Below are positions 54,342-64,000 of a stretch of 64,000 nucleotides of DNA, piece by piece; position 1 is the stretch's first letter; every line of letters starts with the position of its first letter. The translations under genes and the position numbers were made by a program. The DNA is from Paraburkholderia phytofirmans OLGA172 (GTDB lineage: Bacteria; Pseudomonadota; Gammaproteobacteria; Burkholderiales; Burkholderiaceae). The notes below the pieces were generated by a model. It searched no databases, had not been told where the DNA came from, and saw only the letters and a list, made by a program, of their open reading frames with translations. The stretch covers positions 434,001-498,000 of the forward strand of contig NZ_CP014579.1 in assembly GCF_001634365.1 (NCBI RefSeq), read 5' to 3'.

Positions 54342-56732
54342 ATGGCAAAGACACCAGGCGGAAAAATAGCAACAGGCACGGGTTCGAATGAGCCGACCAG
54401 AAAGGTCACCGAGGCCAAGTTAGCTTCTTCCCCCAGAAAAACGTCTGCCGCAAGCGTCACACCTGCTGCCGGGAAGAAATCCTCGACCAGTTCCGCTGCG
54501 CGAGCGGAGCCGGACAGGGCGGCGAAAGCTGTACCACCACCGGCCGCAGAACGGCCGGATGTCAGAAGCGCAAGGGAAGCGCCTGCCGCGCAGGACGATG
54601 CGGTAGAGCGCGAGACTCCAGTATCCACGGTTCAACCGGCTGTTGTCCAACAGCCGCGAGTCGAGACTACAGCCGGTACGACGAACTCCATGACGAAAAA
54701 GCTGAACGAAACACCCGTTGATGACGACGCAACCCAAAGCGAAGAAACCCCTGCGGCCGTTCCCGGCAAGGTGGAAAAGGTCAAGGCTCGCGATCGTCGT
54801 GCAAAGGAAAAAGCGCTGCTGAAAGACGCGTTTGCGTCGTCGCAGCCGGGCACCGTCGAGGAACTCGAAGAGCGCCGCTCCAAACTGCGCGCGCTGATCA
54901 AGCTCGGCAAGGAGCGCGGCTTCCTCACGTACGCGGAAATCAACGACCACCTGCCGGACAACTTCACCGAGACCGAGGCGATCGAAGGCATCATCAGCAC
55001 GTTCAACGACATGGGCGTGGCGGTGTACGAGCAGGCGCCGGATGCTGAAACGCTGCTGTTGAACGACAACGCACCGGCTGCTTCGTCGGACGACGAAGTG
55101 GAGGAGGAAGCGGAAGTCGCGCTCTCCACCGTCGACTCCGAATTCGGCCGCACCACCGACCCGGTCCGCATGTATATGCGCGAAATGGGTACGGTCGAGC
55201 TGCTCACGCGCGAAGGCGAAATCGAGATCGCCAAACGGATCGAAGACGGCCTCAAGCACATGGTGATGGCGATCTCCGCGTGCCCGACCACGATCGCCGA
55301 CATTCTGGCGATGGCTGAGCGCGTCGCGAACGAGGAAATCCGCATCGACGAACTGGTCGACGGCCTGATCGACGCCAACGCGGAAGATGCGGACGGCTTC
55401 TCGGTGCAGGAAGCGGAAGCGATCGAAAGCGAAGACGAGGAAGGCGAGGAAGAAGACGCGGACGAGGAGGAGGAAGACGACGGCGCGGCGCAAGCCACGG
55501 CCAACGCAGCGCAGATGGAAGCGCTCAAGCGTGCGTCCCTCGAGAAGTTCGCCATGATCAGCGAATGGTTCGACAAGATGCGTCGCGCGTTCGAAAAGGA
55601 AGGCTACAAGTCCAAGTCGTATCTGAAGGCGCAGGAAACCATCCAGAACGAACTGATGACGATCCGCTTTACCGCGCGTACCGTCGAGCGTCTGTGCGAC
55701 ACGTTGCGTGCGCAAGTAGACGAAGTGCGTCAGGTCGAGCGTCAGATCCTGCATACGGTGGTCGACAAGTGCGGCATGCCGCGTGCCGAGTTCATCGCAC
55801 GTTTCCCGGGCAGCGAAACGGATCTGGAATGGGCCGACAAGATCGTCGGCGAAGGTCACGCGTATAGCGCGATCCTCACGCGTAACATTCCGGCCATTCG
55901 CGAACAGCAGCAACGTCTGCTCGATTTGCAGGCGCGTGTCGTTTTGCCGCTGAAGGACCTGAAGGAAACCAACCGCCAGATGGCGGCCGGAGAACTGAAA
56001 GCACGTCAGGCAAAGCGCGAAATGACCGAGGCGAACTTGCGTCTCGTGATCTCGATCGCGAAGAAGTACACGAACCGTGGTCTGCAGTTTCTCGACCTGA
56101 TTCAGGAAGGCAACATCGGCCTGATGAAGGCGGTGGACAAGTTCGAATACCGTCGCGGCTACAAGTTCTCCACGTATGCAACATGGTGGATCCGTCAGGC
56201 CATCACGCGTTCGATCGCGGACCAGGCGCGTACGATCCGGATTCCGGTTCATATGATCGAAACGATCAACAAGATGAACCGCATCTCGCGCCAGATCTTG
56301 CAGGAAACCGGTCTCGAGCCGGATCCCGCAACGCTGGCCGAGAAGATGGAGATGCCGGAAGACAAGATCCGCAAGATCATGAAGATCGCGAAGGAGCCGA
56401 TCTCGATGGAAACGCCGATCGGTGACGACGACGACTCGCATCTGGGCGACTTCATCGAGGACAACAACACGGTCGCGCCGGCCGACGCCGCACTGCACGC
56501 CAGCATGCGCGATGTCGTGAAGGACGTGCTCGACTCGCTGACGCCGCGTGAAGCGAAGGTGCTGCGCATGCGTTTCGGTATCGAGATGAGCACGGATCAC
56601 ACGCTCGAAGAAGTCGGCAAGCAGTTCGATGTGACGCGTGAGCGGATCCGCCAGATCGAGGCGAAGGCGCTGCGCAAGCTGCGTCACCCGAGCCGTTCGG
56701 ACAAGCTGAAGTCGTTCCTCGAAGGGAATTGA
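54342..56732 (+). CDS. rpoD: RNA polymerase primary sigma factor (sigma-70)
   Basis: This 796-residue protein directs RNA polymerase to housekeeping promoters. A low-complexity, Lys/Ala/Pro-rich extension of about 120 residues precedes region 1.1 (about 150-230, [20 protein letters not shown]). Region 1.2 carries [20 protein letters not shown]. Then come the acidic non-conserved insert, region 2 ([40 protein letters not shown]), region 3 and region 4 ([40 protein letters not shown]). The protein is longer than E. coli RpoD because of the N-terminus. It closes the rpsU block and is followed by a strong terminator. Confidence 0.97.
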   Translation: MAKTPGGKIATGTGSNEPTRKVTEAKLASSPRKTSAASVTPAAGKKSSTSSAARAEPDRAAKAVPPPAAERPDVRSAREAPAAQDDAVERETPVSTVQPAVVQQPRVETTAGTTNSMTKKLNETPVDDDATQSEETPAAVPGKVEKVKARDRRAKEKALLKDAFASSQPGTVEELEERRSKLRALIKLGKERGFLTYAEINDHLPDNFTETEAIEGIISTFNDMGVAVYEQAPDAETLLLNDNAPAASSDDEVEEEAEVALSTVDSEFGRTTDPVRMYMREMGTVELLTREGEIEIAKRIEDGLKHMVMAISACPTTIADILAMAERVANEEIRIDELVDGLIDANAEDADGFSVQEAEAIESEDEEGEEEDADEEEEDDGAAQATANAAQMEALKRASLEKFAMISEWFDKMRRAFEKEGYKSKSYLKAQETIQNELMTIRFTARTVERLCDTLRAQVDEVRQVERQILHTVVDKCGMPRAEFIARFPGSETDLEWADKIVGEGHAYSAILTRNIPAIREQQQRLLDLQARVVLPLKDLKETNRQMAAGELKARQAKREMTEANLRLVISIAKKYTNRGLQFLDLIQEGNIGLMKAVDKFEYRRGYKFSTYATWWIRQAITRSIADQARTIRIPVHMIETINKMNRISRQILQETGLEPDPATLAEKMEMPEDKIRKIMKIAKEPISMETPIGDDDDSHLGDFIEDNNTVAPADAALHASMRDVVKDVLDSLTPREAKVLRMRFGIEMSTDHTLEEVGKQFDVTRERIRQIEAKALRKLRHPSRSDKLKSFLEGN

Positions 56733-56773
56733 TCGAAGTTGGCGGTCGTGGGAAATGATGTAGCGGTTTGAAG

Positions 56774-56824
56774 GGGCCTCCCGGTTGTTTCGCTTGGGCG
56801 AAGCGGTTACGGAGGCCCTTTTTT
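56774..56824 (+). terminator. intrinsic terminator of rpoD
   Basis: GGGCCTCC pairs with GGAGGCCC, with an inner CGCTT/AAGCG stem, and a run of six T follows. It starts about 40 bases after the rpoD stop. Confidence 0.93.
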
Positions 56825-56884
56825 CGTGTAGTATGTCGGCCAATCGATGAATTGGCCCGGCCTTCATGACCGGGTCTTTTTCTT

Positions 56885-56972
56885 GGGCCGGACGCCGTGC
56901 TGGTTGCAGGCAGCGGACTCATAATCCGCCTCCGAAAGGACACCGTCGGTTCGACTCCGACCCGGCCCACCA
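56885..56972 (+). tRNA. tRNA with CAU anticodon and long (class II) variable arm
   Basis: An 88-nt cloverleaf can be drawn. The acceptor is GGGCCGG/CCGGCCC with encoded CCA, and the D-arm has a GG pair in the loop. The anticodon stem is GCGGA/TCCGC with loop CTCATAA (anticodon CAT), and the T-arm is GTCGG-TTCGACT-CCGAC. Between anticodon and T stems lie about 15 nt, including TCC-GAAA-GGA, so it has a long variable arm like Leu, Ser or Tyr tRNAs. Normal Met and Ile(CAU) tRNAs have a short variable loop. It lies just after rpoD and immediately upstream of an integrase fragment, a common attachment-site layout. Identity (Met, Ile2 or other) cannot be assigned safely. Confidence 0.8.
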
Positions 56973-57133
56973 TTTGCTATTCCAGCATGTTCCAAGACGT
57001 TCTGTCTGAATCTCCCAAATCCTTGTTGGGAAGGTAGTTCCGCTCATTCGTCATGCTCAAAACGGCCGCTTGGTTCCGCTGACTTCTATCGTTCTGAGGG
57101 GGTAACTCGACGCCGCAAAGAGGAGTTACCCCC

Positions 57134-57358
57134 ATGCCCCTTTCAGACGCTGCAATTCGCAAGGCTAAGGCTGGCTCTAGGCCGACGAAGTTGTCGGATG
57201 GTGGCGGCCTCTTCCTGTTGCTCAATCCGAACGGTTCACGTTGGTGGCGGTTTAAATATCGTTTCGGGGGCAAGCTCACACTAGGTTGTTCTGTGTCATG
57301 GCCCAGTTGCGCTGCGCTTTCTCGCGTGCCGCAGAGTCGGACCGCCCGCTGGTCGTGA
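57134..57358 (+). pseudogene. tyrosine integrase (P4-type), N-terminal fragment
   Basis: The frame starts MPLSDAAIRKAKAGSRPTKL and continues SDGGGLFLLLNPNGSRWWRF, then KYRFGGK. This is the DUF4102 arm-DNA-binding domain found at the N-terminus of island integrases. After about 50 residues the similarity stops and the frame ends at 57358. The catalytic domain is lost. The position about 160 bases after a tRNA gene shows that an island integrated here and later decayed. Confidence 0.85.
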
Positions 57359-57420
57359 TTGCGTGAAGGCAGGCCGATCGGGTAGGGTGGCGACATCGCA
57401 ACCACAACGAGGAATCAACA

Positions 57421-57699
57421 ATGAACAAGCAGGAACTGGTGGATGCGGTCGCGGCGGTAACCGATGAAAGCAAGGTCGCGACCGGCGAGATGATCGACGC
57501 AGTGATCGCTACGATCACCGGCGCGGTGACGAAGGGCGACACCGTCCAGCTGATTGGCTTCGGCTCGTTTTCCACGGGTGCGCGCGCCGCACGGGTCGGC
57601 CGCAATCCGGCGACCGGCGCCGAAATCCAGATCCCCGCAGCGAAGACGGTCAAGTTCACGGCGGGCAAGGCGTTCAAGGATGCCGTCAACGCGTCATGA
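57421..57699 (+). CDS. HU-family DNA-binding protein
   Basis: This 92-residue protein has the HU/IHF fold: [40 protein letters not shown], and the DNA-intercalating arm with [22 protein letters not shown] bends DNA non-specifically. A GAGGA ribosome site precedes the start. The stop overlaps the start of the DUF1016 nuclease frame by four bases (ATGA), so the two are translationally coupled, which is unusual for an HU gene. It lies in an island remnant, so it may be a mobile-element copy separate from the housekeeping HU. Confidence 0.9.
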   Translation: MNKQELVDAVAAVTDESKVATGEMIDAVIATITGAVTKGDTVQLIGFGSFSTGARAARVGRNPATGAEIQIPAAKTVKFTAGKAFKDAVNAS

Positions 57700-58854
57700 C
57701 GAAGGTGGCAATCGCGCCCGGCGACTACGCCGGGCTGCACAAGGAAGTGGTCAGTGTCGTCGAATCGGCGCGACGCACGGCGGCACGCAACGTCAATGCC
57801 GTGATGACCGCCGCCTACTGGGAGATCGGGCGGCGGATCGTCGCCAGCGAGCAGGGCGGGCAGGCGCGCGCCGGCTACGGACAGGCGCTGATCGCCCGGC
57901 TCGCGGACGACCTGACGCGCCGTTTCGGACGCGGATTCGGCCGGGCGAATCTGGCCAGCATGCGCGCGTTTTATTCCGCCTGGCCGGCGGCGGAGATTTT
58001 CCAGACAGTGTCTGGAAAATCGGCAGCCCCCGGAAATGTCCAGACGCCGTCTGGAAAATCTCCGCCGGCGAAAGACGTCGTCGACGCCATGGCAACGGCG
58101 CCCGATTACATGGCATTAGCCACCCGTTTTACGCTGCCGTGGTCCGCCTATGTGCGCCTGCTTTCAGTGAAGACGTCGGCCGCCCGCGCTTTCTATGAAA
58201 ACAGAGGCGTTGCGCGAAGGCTGGTCGGTGCGCCAGCTCGACCGCCAGATCAGTAGCCAGCTTTACGAGCGGCTGGCGCTGTCGCGCAACAAGGCGGCCC
58301 TGCTCAGGAAAGCCGCCGATGTCCAGCCGGGTGATCTCCTCACGCCAGAGGAGGCGATTCGCGACCCGTTCGTCCTCGAGTTTCTCGACATCAAGGACGA
58401 GTACTCGGAGTCCGACCTTGAGGAAGCGCTGATCCAACATCTGGCGGATTTCCTGCTGGAGCTCGGTGACGACTTTGCTTTCGTCGGCCGGCAGCGCCGC
58501 CTGAGAATCGACGACACGTGGTTCAGGGTCGATCTGGTGTTTTTCCATCGACGTCTGAGATGCCTGGTCATCATCGATCTCAAGGTCGGTCGCTTCAGCT
58601 ATGCGGACGCCGGGCAGATGCATCTCTATCTGAACTACGCGCGCGAGCACTGGATGAAGCCTGGGGAGAATCCACCTGTCGGTCTGATCCTTTGCGCCGA
58701 AAAAGGTGCAGCGGAAGCACATTACGCGCTGGACAACCTGCCGAACAAGATTCTCGCGGCGGAATACCAGACGGTGTTGCCAGATGAGGCGATGATCGTG
58801 CAGGAGCTTGAGCGCACGACCGCGGAACTGGAGCGGCGTACCGGGCCTGCGTAA
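57696..58854 (+). pseudogene. DUF1016/YhcG-type PDDEXK nuclease, frameshifted
   Basis: The N-terminal DUF1016_N part (57696 on; AYWEIGRRIVASEQGGQARA, FTLPWSAYVRLLSV) and the C-terminal nuclease part (58195-58854; REGWSVRQLDRQISSQLYER, then DLVFFHRRLRCLVIIDLKVG with the D...D-x-K residues) are in different frames. The shift falls near TATGAAAACAGAGG at about 58194-58206, where ARAFYE should lead into EALREGW. Either the gene is dead, or the four-A run is a slippage site or sequencing error. Family nucleases are linked to DNA recombination or defence. An internal palindrome codes for the repeated FQTVSGKS-like linker. Confidence 0.85.
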
Positions 58855-58921
58855 GGGTTGGTCCCGACGCCCGGCGGATCCCGCTTACCTGAAGGTGAGG
58901 CCGCGAGTCGGTACCGCATCA

Positions 58922-59092
58922 TCATGTGAGGTTAGACGGTGGAGCACCGTTGGCGCGGCATAGCGGAATCTTGATGTTGCTGCCCTCGGCGCGTTCCCAG
59001 TACAGCTGCGCGAATTCCCGGATGCTCATGTGTGCGCCAAACACCCTGACGTACTCGCGGTAGTCCGCCTGGATCTGGGCCGAATAGCACAT
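58922..59092 (-). pseudogene. SRAP (HMCES/YedK-like) protein, N-terminal fragment
   Basis: The minus-strand frame starts [20 protein letters not shown] and continues [17 protein letters not shown]. This resembles the N-terminus of SOS-response-associated peptidase (SRAP) proteins, in which Cys2 crosslinks to abasic sites. It ends after 56 residues, whereas complete proteins have well over 200, so it is truncated. It begins right after the dnaE2 fragment with a GGGAGAG ribosome site, suggesting the two were once neighbours in a DNA-damage cassette. Confidence 0.65.
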
Positions 59093-59665
59093 GATCGCTC
59101 TCCCTGGACGAGGCGTACCGGCGCGCGAGTCGATTTGCCTTCGACAGCCGAATCCCAGTTGCTGAGCGTGACATCGACGGGCAGCACCTTTACGCCGTGG
59201 CGCCTTGCGTCCTGGACAAGCTGCGAGGGGGAATAGAATCCCATCGGCTGGCTGTTTAGCATCGCGACGAGAAACGCGACAGGCTCATGACACTTCAGCC
59301 ATGCACTTGCGTAGACCAGCAGCGCGAAGCTCGCCGCGTGACTCTCCGGAAAACCATATTCGCCGAAGCCCTGGATCTGCGCAAAGATGGCCTCGGCAAA
59401 CTCGCAGTCGTAACCGCGCTCGAGCATCCCGTTCACGATGCGGTCGTAGTAGGCTTCGAGTCCGCGCCTTGCGGCGCCATGCGGCCATCGCGCGACGCAG
59501 CTGGTCGGCCTCGCCGGCGGTGAATCCGGCAGCGAGCATCGCGCCTGCATCACCTGCTCCTGAAAGATCGGCACGCCGAGCGTGCGCGAGAGCGCCTGCT
59601 TCATCTGCGGGCTCGGATAGGTGACGGGCTCCTTACCTTGCCGCCGGCGCAGGTAGGCGATGCCT
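59090..59665 (-). pseudogene. dnaE2: error-prone DNA polymerase DnaE2, internal fragment
   Basis: Minus-strand translations give [32 protein letters not shown], a stretch in another frame ([20 protein letters not shown]), then [20 protein letters not shown] and [20 protein letters not shown] up to [18 protein letters not shown]. This is a central piece of DnaE2, the mutagenic polymerase III alpha-like enzyme. Both ends are missing and at least one internal frameshift is present. It abuts a transposase tail on the right and the SRAP fragment on the left. Confidence 0.85.
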
Positions 59666-60018
59666 TGCCGCGGTTAATGAAGATCGCCCGTGAAGCTGGC
59701 CTGGCGCTGCGCGGCACCATCGTCAGCCTGGACGGTGCCTACGACTGTCGGATCAACCGCAAGGCCATCTTCAATCGCGGCATGGTGCCTAACATCAACC
59801 CGAACCGGCGCGGCAGAAAAAACCCAAACGCGGCGCGCAAGGCGCTGTTCGATCCGGCCATTTTTAAAGAGCGTTTCAACACCATCGAGCGATTGTTCGG
59901 TTGGGAAGACAAGTTCCGTCGCCTGCTGCTGCGTTTCGAGCGGCTCAGTCATCTGCACTACGCGTTCAAGACGCTCGTGTACACGATGATCAATCTACGG
60001 CACTACTGCAGCAGCTGA
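59650..60018 (+). pseudogene. IS5-like transposase, C-terminal fragment
   Basis: The frame includes LRGTIVSLDGAYDCRINRKA, IFNRGMVPNINPNRRGRK, FKERFNTIERLFGWEDKFRR and LSHLHYAFKTLVYTMINLRH. This is the C-terminal DDE part of an IS5-type transposase. The N-terminal half is absent and replaced by the dnaE2 fragment, so the insertion is a relic. It ends about 300 bases before the rRNA promoter. Confidence 0.8.
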
Positions 60019-60333
60019 TCGAGCGATCAGGCTGGCGTTTCCCGTTCCGACGCAGTGCGTCGTGATCTGCCTCGTGCGCACATTGCCCTGTTTGTCTTGA
60101 CAGCGTCCGTCCATCCTTCATTCAAGCATCAACCATATATTTTGCATTCCTATTGATGAAAAAATCACCATTAGTGATCCGAACAAAACCTGCAACCAGT
60201 AGTCTATCAGGTCAAACACCGGATGCTCGATGACTTCCTCCGCCAGCGGTTCAAAAATCCCACCGTTCGGATGAAATTTGCGTAAGTCCTGGATTCAACT
60301 CAGCAGCCCAAAAAAATAATTTTTCAAATGTGC
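60019..60333. other. gene-free stretch between transposase relic and rRNA promoter
   Basis: No gene is visible. The right end is A/T-rich (AAAAAAATAATTTTTC at about 60310-60325) and probably serves as an UP element for the rRNA promoter. No inverted repeat marking an insertion-sequence end could be confirmed. Confidence 0.5.
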
Positions 60334-60363
60334 TTGACGGGGGTGGCGGTGGACCCTCATAAT
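60334..60363 (+). promoter_or_regulatory. rRNA operon promoter
   Basis: TTGACG at 60334-60339 and CATAAT at 60358-60363 are 18 bases apart, with an A/T-rich UP-like block directly upstream. It lies about 270 bases before the 16S start. Confidence 0.75.
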
Positions 60364-60413
60364 TCGCCTCCCGTTTGATGACGGACGCGAAGAAAGCAGA
60401 GCTTCCAAGCGAG

Positions 60414-60424
60414 TGATCTTTAAA
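60414..60424 (+). promoter_or_regulatory. boxA-like antitermination site in the rRNA leader
   Basis: TGATCTTTAAA resembles the boxA element bound by Nus factors in rRNA leaders. A second, better copy (GTTCTTTAACAATC, about 62594-62607) precedes 23S. Confidence 0.6.
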
Positions 60425-60633
60425 AATTAACAGCCGATAAGTGTGGGCGCTTGATGCGCGACGCGCCGGTGGGTTCTTCGGAGTCTGCCGGGAAGCGAAA
60501 GTATCAAGTCTCACACTAGTATTAAAGGAAGGTTTTCCTGTTGGGGTGAATTCACGCCGGCAGGATGATCATTCGTCAGTACGTTGAGTGAGCGACCGGG
60601 TTCGCAAGAGCCCGAAAAACAGTAACAGGTTTG

Positions 60634-62163
<1,530 letters not shown>

Positions 62164-62227
62164 CTCGAGCTAACGTGTCGAACGTTGAGCGCTCACGCTT
62201 ATCGGCTGTGAATCAGGACAGACTCAG

Positions 62228-62304
62228 GGGTCTGTAGCTCAGTTGGTTAGAGCACCGTCTTGATAAGGCGGGGGTCGATGGTTCGAATCCATCCAGACCC
62301 ACCA
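62228..62304 (+). tRNA. tRNA-Ile (GAT)
   Basis: A 77-nt cloverleaf with acceptor GGGTCTG/CAGACCC and encoded CCA. The anticodon loop is CTTGATAAG and the T-arm GGTTCGAATCC. It occupies its normal place in the 16S-23S spacer. Confidence 0.97.
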
Positions 62305-62308
62305 TGTC

Positions 62309-62342
62309 GATGATCGTTGGCGCTTTAGCGCTTACGAGCATC
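62309..62342. repeat. single 34-nt palindrome in the rRNA spacer, related to the arrays
   Basis: Arms GATGATCGT/ACGAGCATC flank the core GCGC-TTTA-GCGC, with the same inner T-T mismatch as the array units but a different outer stem. It is the same length as the units at 13934 and 42748 and starts five bases after tRNA-Ile. Confidence 0.75.
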
Positions 62343-62395
62343 CCATCCCCGAAGGGGGCAGGGCGGATCAACCTTGAGTCTGAATGGTTAAGTTG

Positions 62396-62471
62396 GGGGG
62401 ATTAGCTCAGCTGGGAGAGCACCTGCTTTGCAAGCAGGGGGTCGTCGGTTCGATCCCGTCATCCTCCACCA
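62396..62471 (+). tRNA. tRNA-Ala (TGC)
   Basis: A 76-nt cloverleaf with acceptor GGGGGAT/ATCCTCC and encoded CCA. The anticodon loop is CTTTGCAAG and the T-loop GTTCGATCC. It follows tRNA-Ile in the spacer as usual. Confidence 0.97.
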
Positions 62472-62812
62472 ATCATCAATGCTGGTTTATCTGCAGCGCA
62501 CGTTGAAAGGCGTTTGCGATGTAGTGAAACAAGCATTGGCGATTGAGCCAGTCAGAGTGATACGTGGTTATAGCAACCGCGATATCGGCTGTCGTTCTTT
62601 AACAATCAGGAAGAAGTAGTAAAGAGATTCACGAAAGATCACTTAGAGATGGGTGATCGAGTAGGTGAATCAGGGTTGTGATTGTATCAATGTATGAAAA
62701 GGTGATCGAAAGATCGCTTTTGGAATACGGCGCAACACGAATACTCAACCTGTAGCGATTGTGGCGAGCGTTGCATTCCCAGTGGATGCGACATGAGACA
62801 CACCCGTTATAG
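62472..62812 (+). other. second internal spacer between tRNA-Ala and 23S
   Basis: About 340 bases without a gene. It contains the boxA sequence GTTCTTTAACAATC at about 62594-62607. GATCACTTAGAGATGGGTGATC at about 62637 and GTGATCGAAAGATCGC near 62701 are likely RNase III processing structures for 23S. Confidence 0.6.

Positions 62813-64000
<1,188 letters not shown>

Noticed and set aside
54420-56867. 815-codon minus-strand open frame opposite rpoD
   Set aside because: It is the antisense shadow of a highly conserved sigma factor and has no recognisable domain.
56973-60018. Second copy of the tRNA 3' end marking the far attachment site of the island
   Set aside because: I looked for the T-arm and acceptor sequence downstream and found no repeat; the far end may have been deleted.

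Overview
The window comes from a high-GC betaproteobacterium, most likely Burkholderia sensu lato and probably Paraburkholderia. The evidence is the 16S sequence, the 16S-tRNA-Ile-tRNA-Ala-23S order, Burkholderia-type proteins (DUF3563, BPSS1780-like membrane protein, three-subunit sugar dehydrogenase) and the rpsU-yqeY-dnaG-rpoD block. Most genes are chromosomal housekeeping genes, cut by a few patches of acquired or decaying DNA.

Layout. 1-11.6 kb (minus strand): a glucan/trehalose cluster, transcribed glgE, treS-maltokinase fusion, glgB, glgX, treZ (cut by the window edge). TreS makes maltose from trehalose, the kinase domain makes maltose-1-phosphate, GlgE polymerises it, GlgB branches and GlgX debranches the glucan, and TreZ (with an off-window TreY) returns glucan to trehalose. 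13.1-17.1 kb: a periplasmic FAD sugar/gluconate-type dehydrogenase operon (small subunit, GMC flavoprotein, triheme cytochrome c). 17.2-23.7 kb: a phosphatase, a RES-Xre toxin-antitoxin pair, a basic exported protein, two truncated genes back to back, modE, a PAP2 phosphatase and a PHB-depolymerase-family esterase. 23.8-30.9 kb: DUF3563, photolyase, ohr/ohrR, a membrane protein, thrB, a small exported protein, amn. 30.9-33.7 kb: an AT-richer acquired patch with a transposase remnant and unrecognised exported/membrane genes, including a candidate pore-toxin/immunity pair. 34-35.6 kb: a split chromate transporter and a dead LysR gene. 35.7-44.2 kb: LOG-family gene, polA, ndh, dienelactone hydrolase, sulfurtransferase, Rieske oxygenase. 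44.5-51.3 kb: xseB-ispA-dxs, folE2, tsaD, HI0933-family flavoprotein. 51.4-56.8 kb: rpsU-yqeY-dnaG-rpoD. 56.9-60.0 kb: an unusual tRNA with CAU anticodon and a long variable arm, then an island remnant (integrase fragment, HU protein, frameshifted DUF1016 nuclease, SRAP and dnaE2 fragments, transposase tail). 60.3-64.0 kb: an rRNA operon running off the end.

The most interesting signal outside genes is a 34-nt near-palindromic hairpin with the core GCGC-TTTA-GCGC. It occurs as a four-copy tandem array just upstream of the sulfurtransferase gene, as a partly expanded array just upstream of the GMC oxidoreductase gene (same orientation relative to the gene), and once in the rRNA spacer with different but still complementary arms. 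Other candidates are the class II CAU tRNA, the HU/DUF1016 overlap, the putative toxin/immunity pair, the degenerate extra GH13 domain on GlgE and a structured repeat-like element before folE2.
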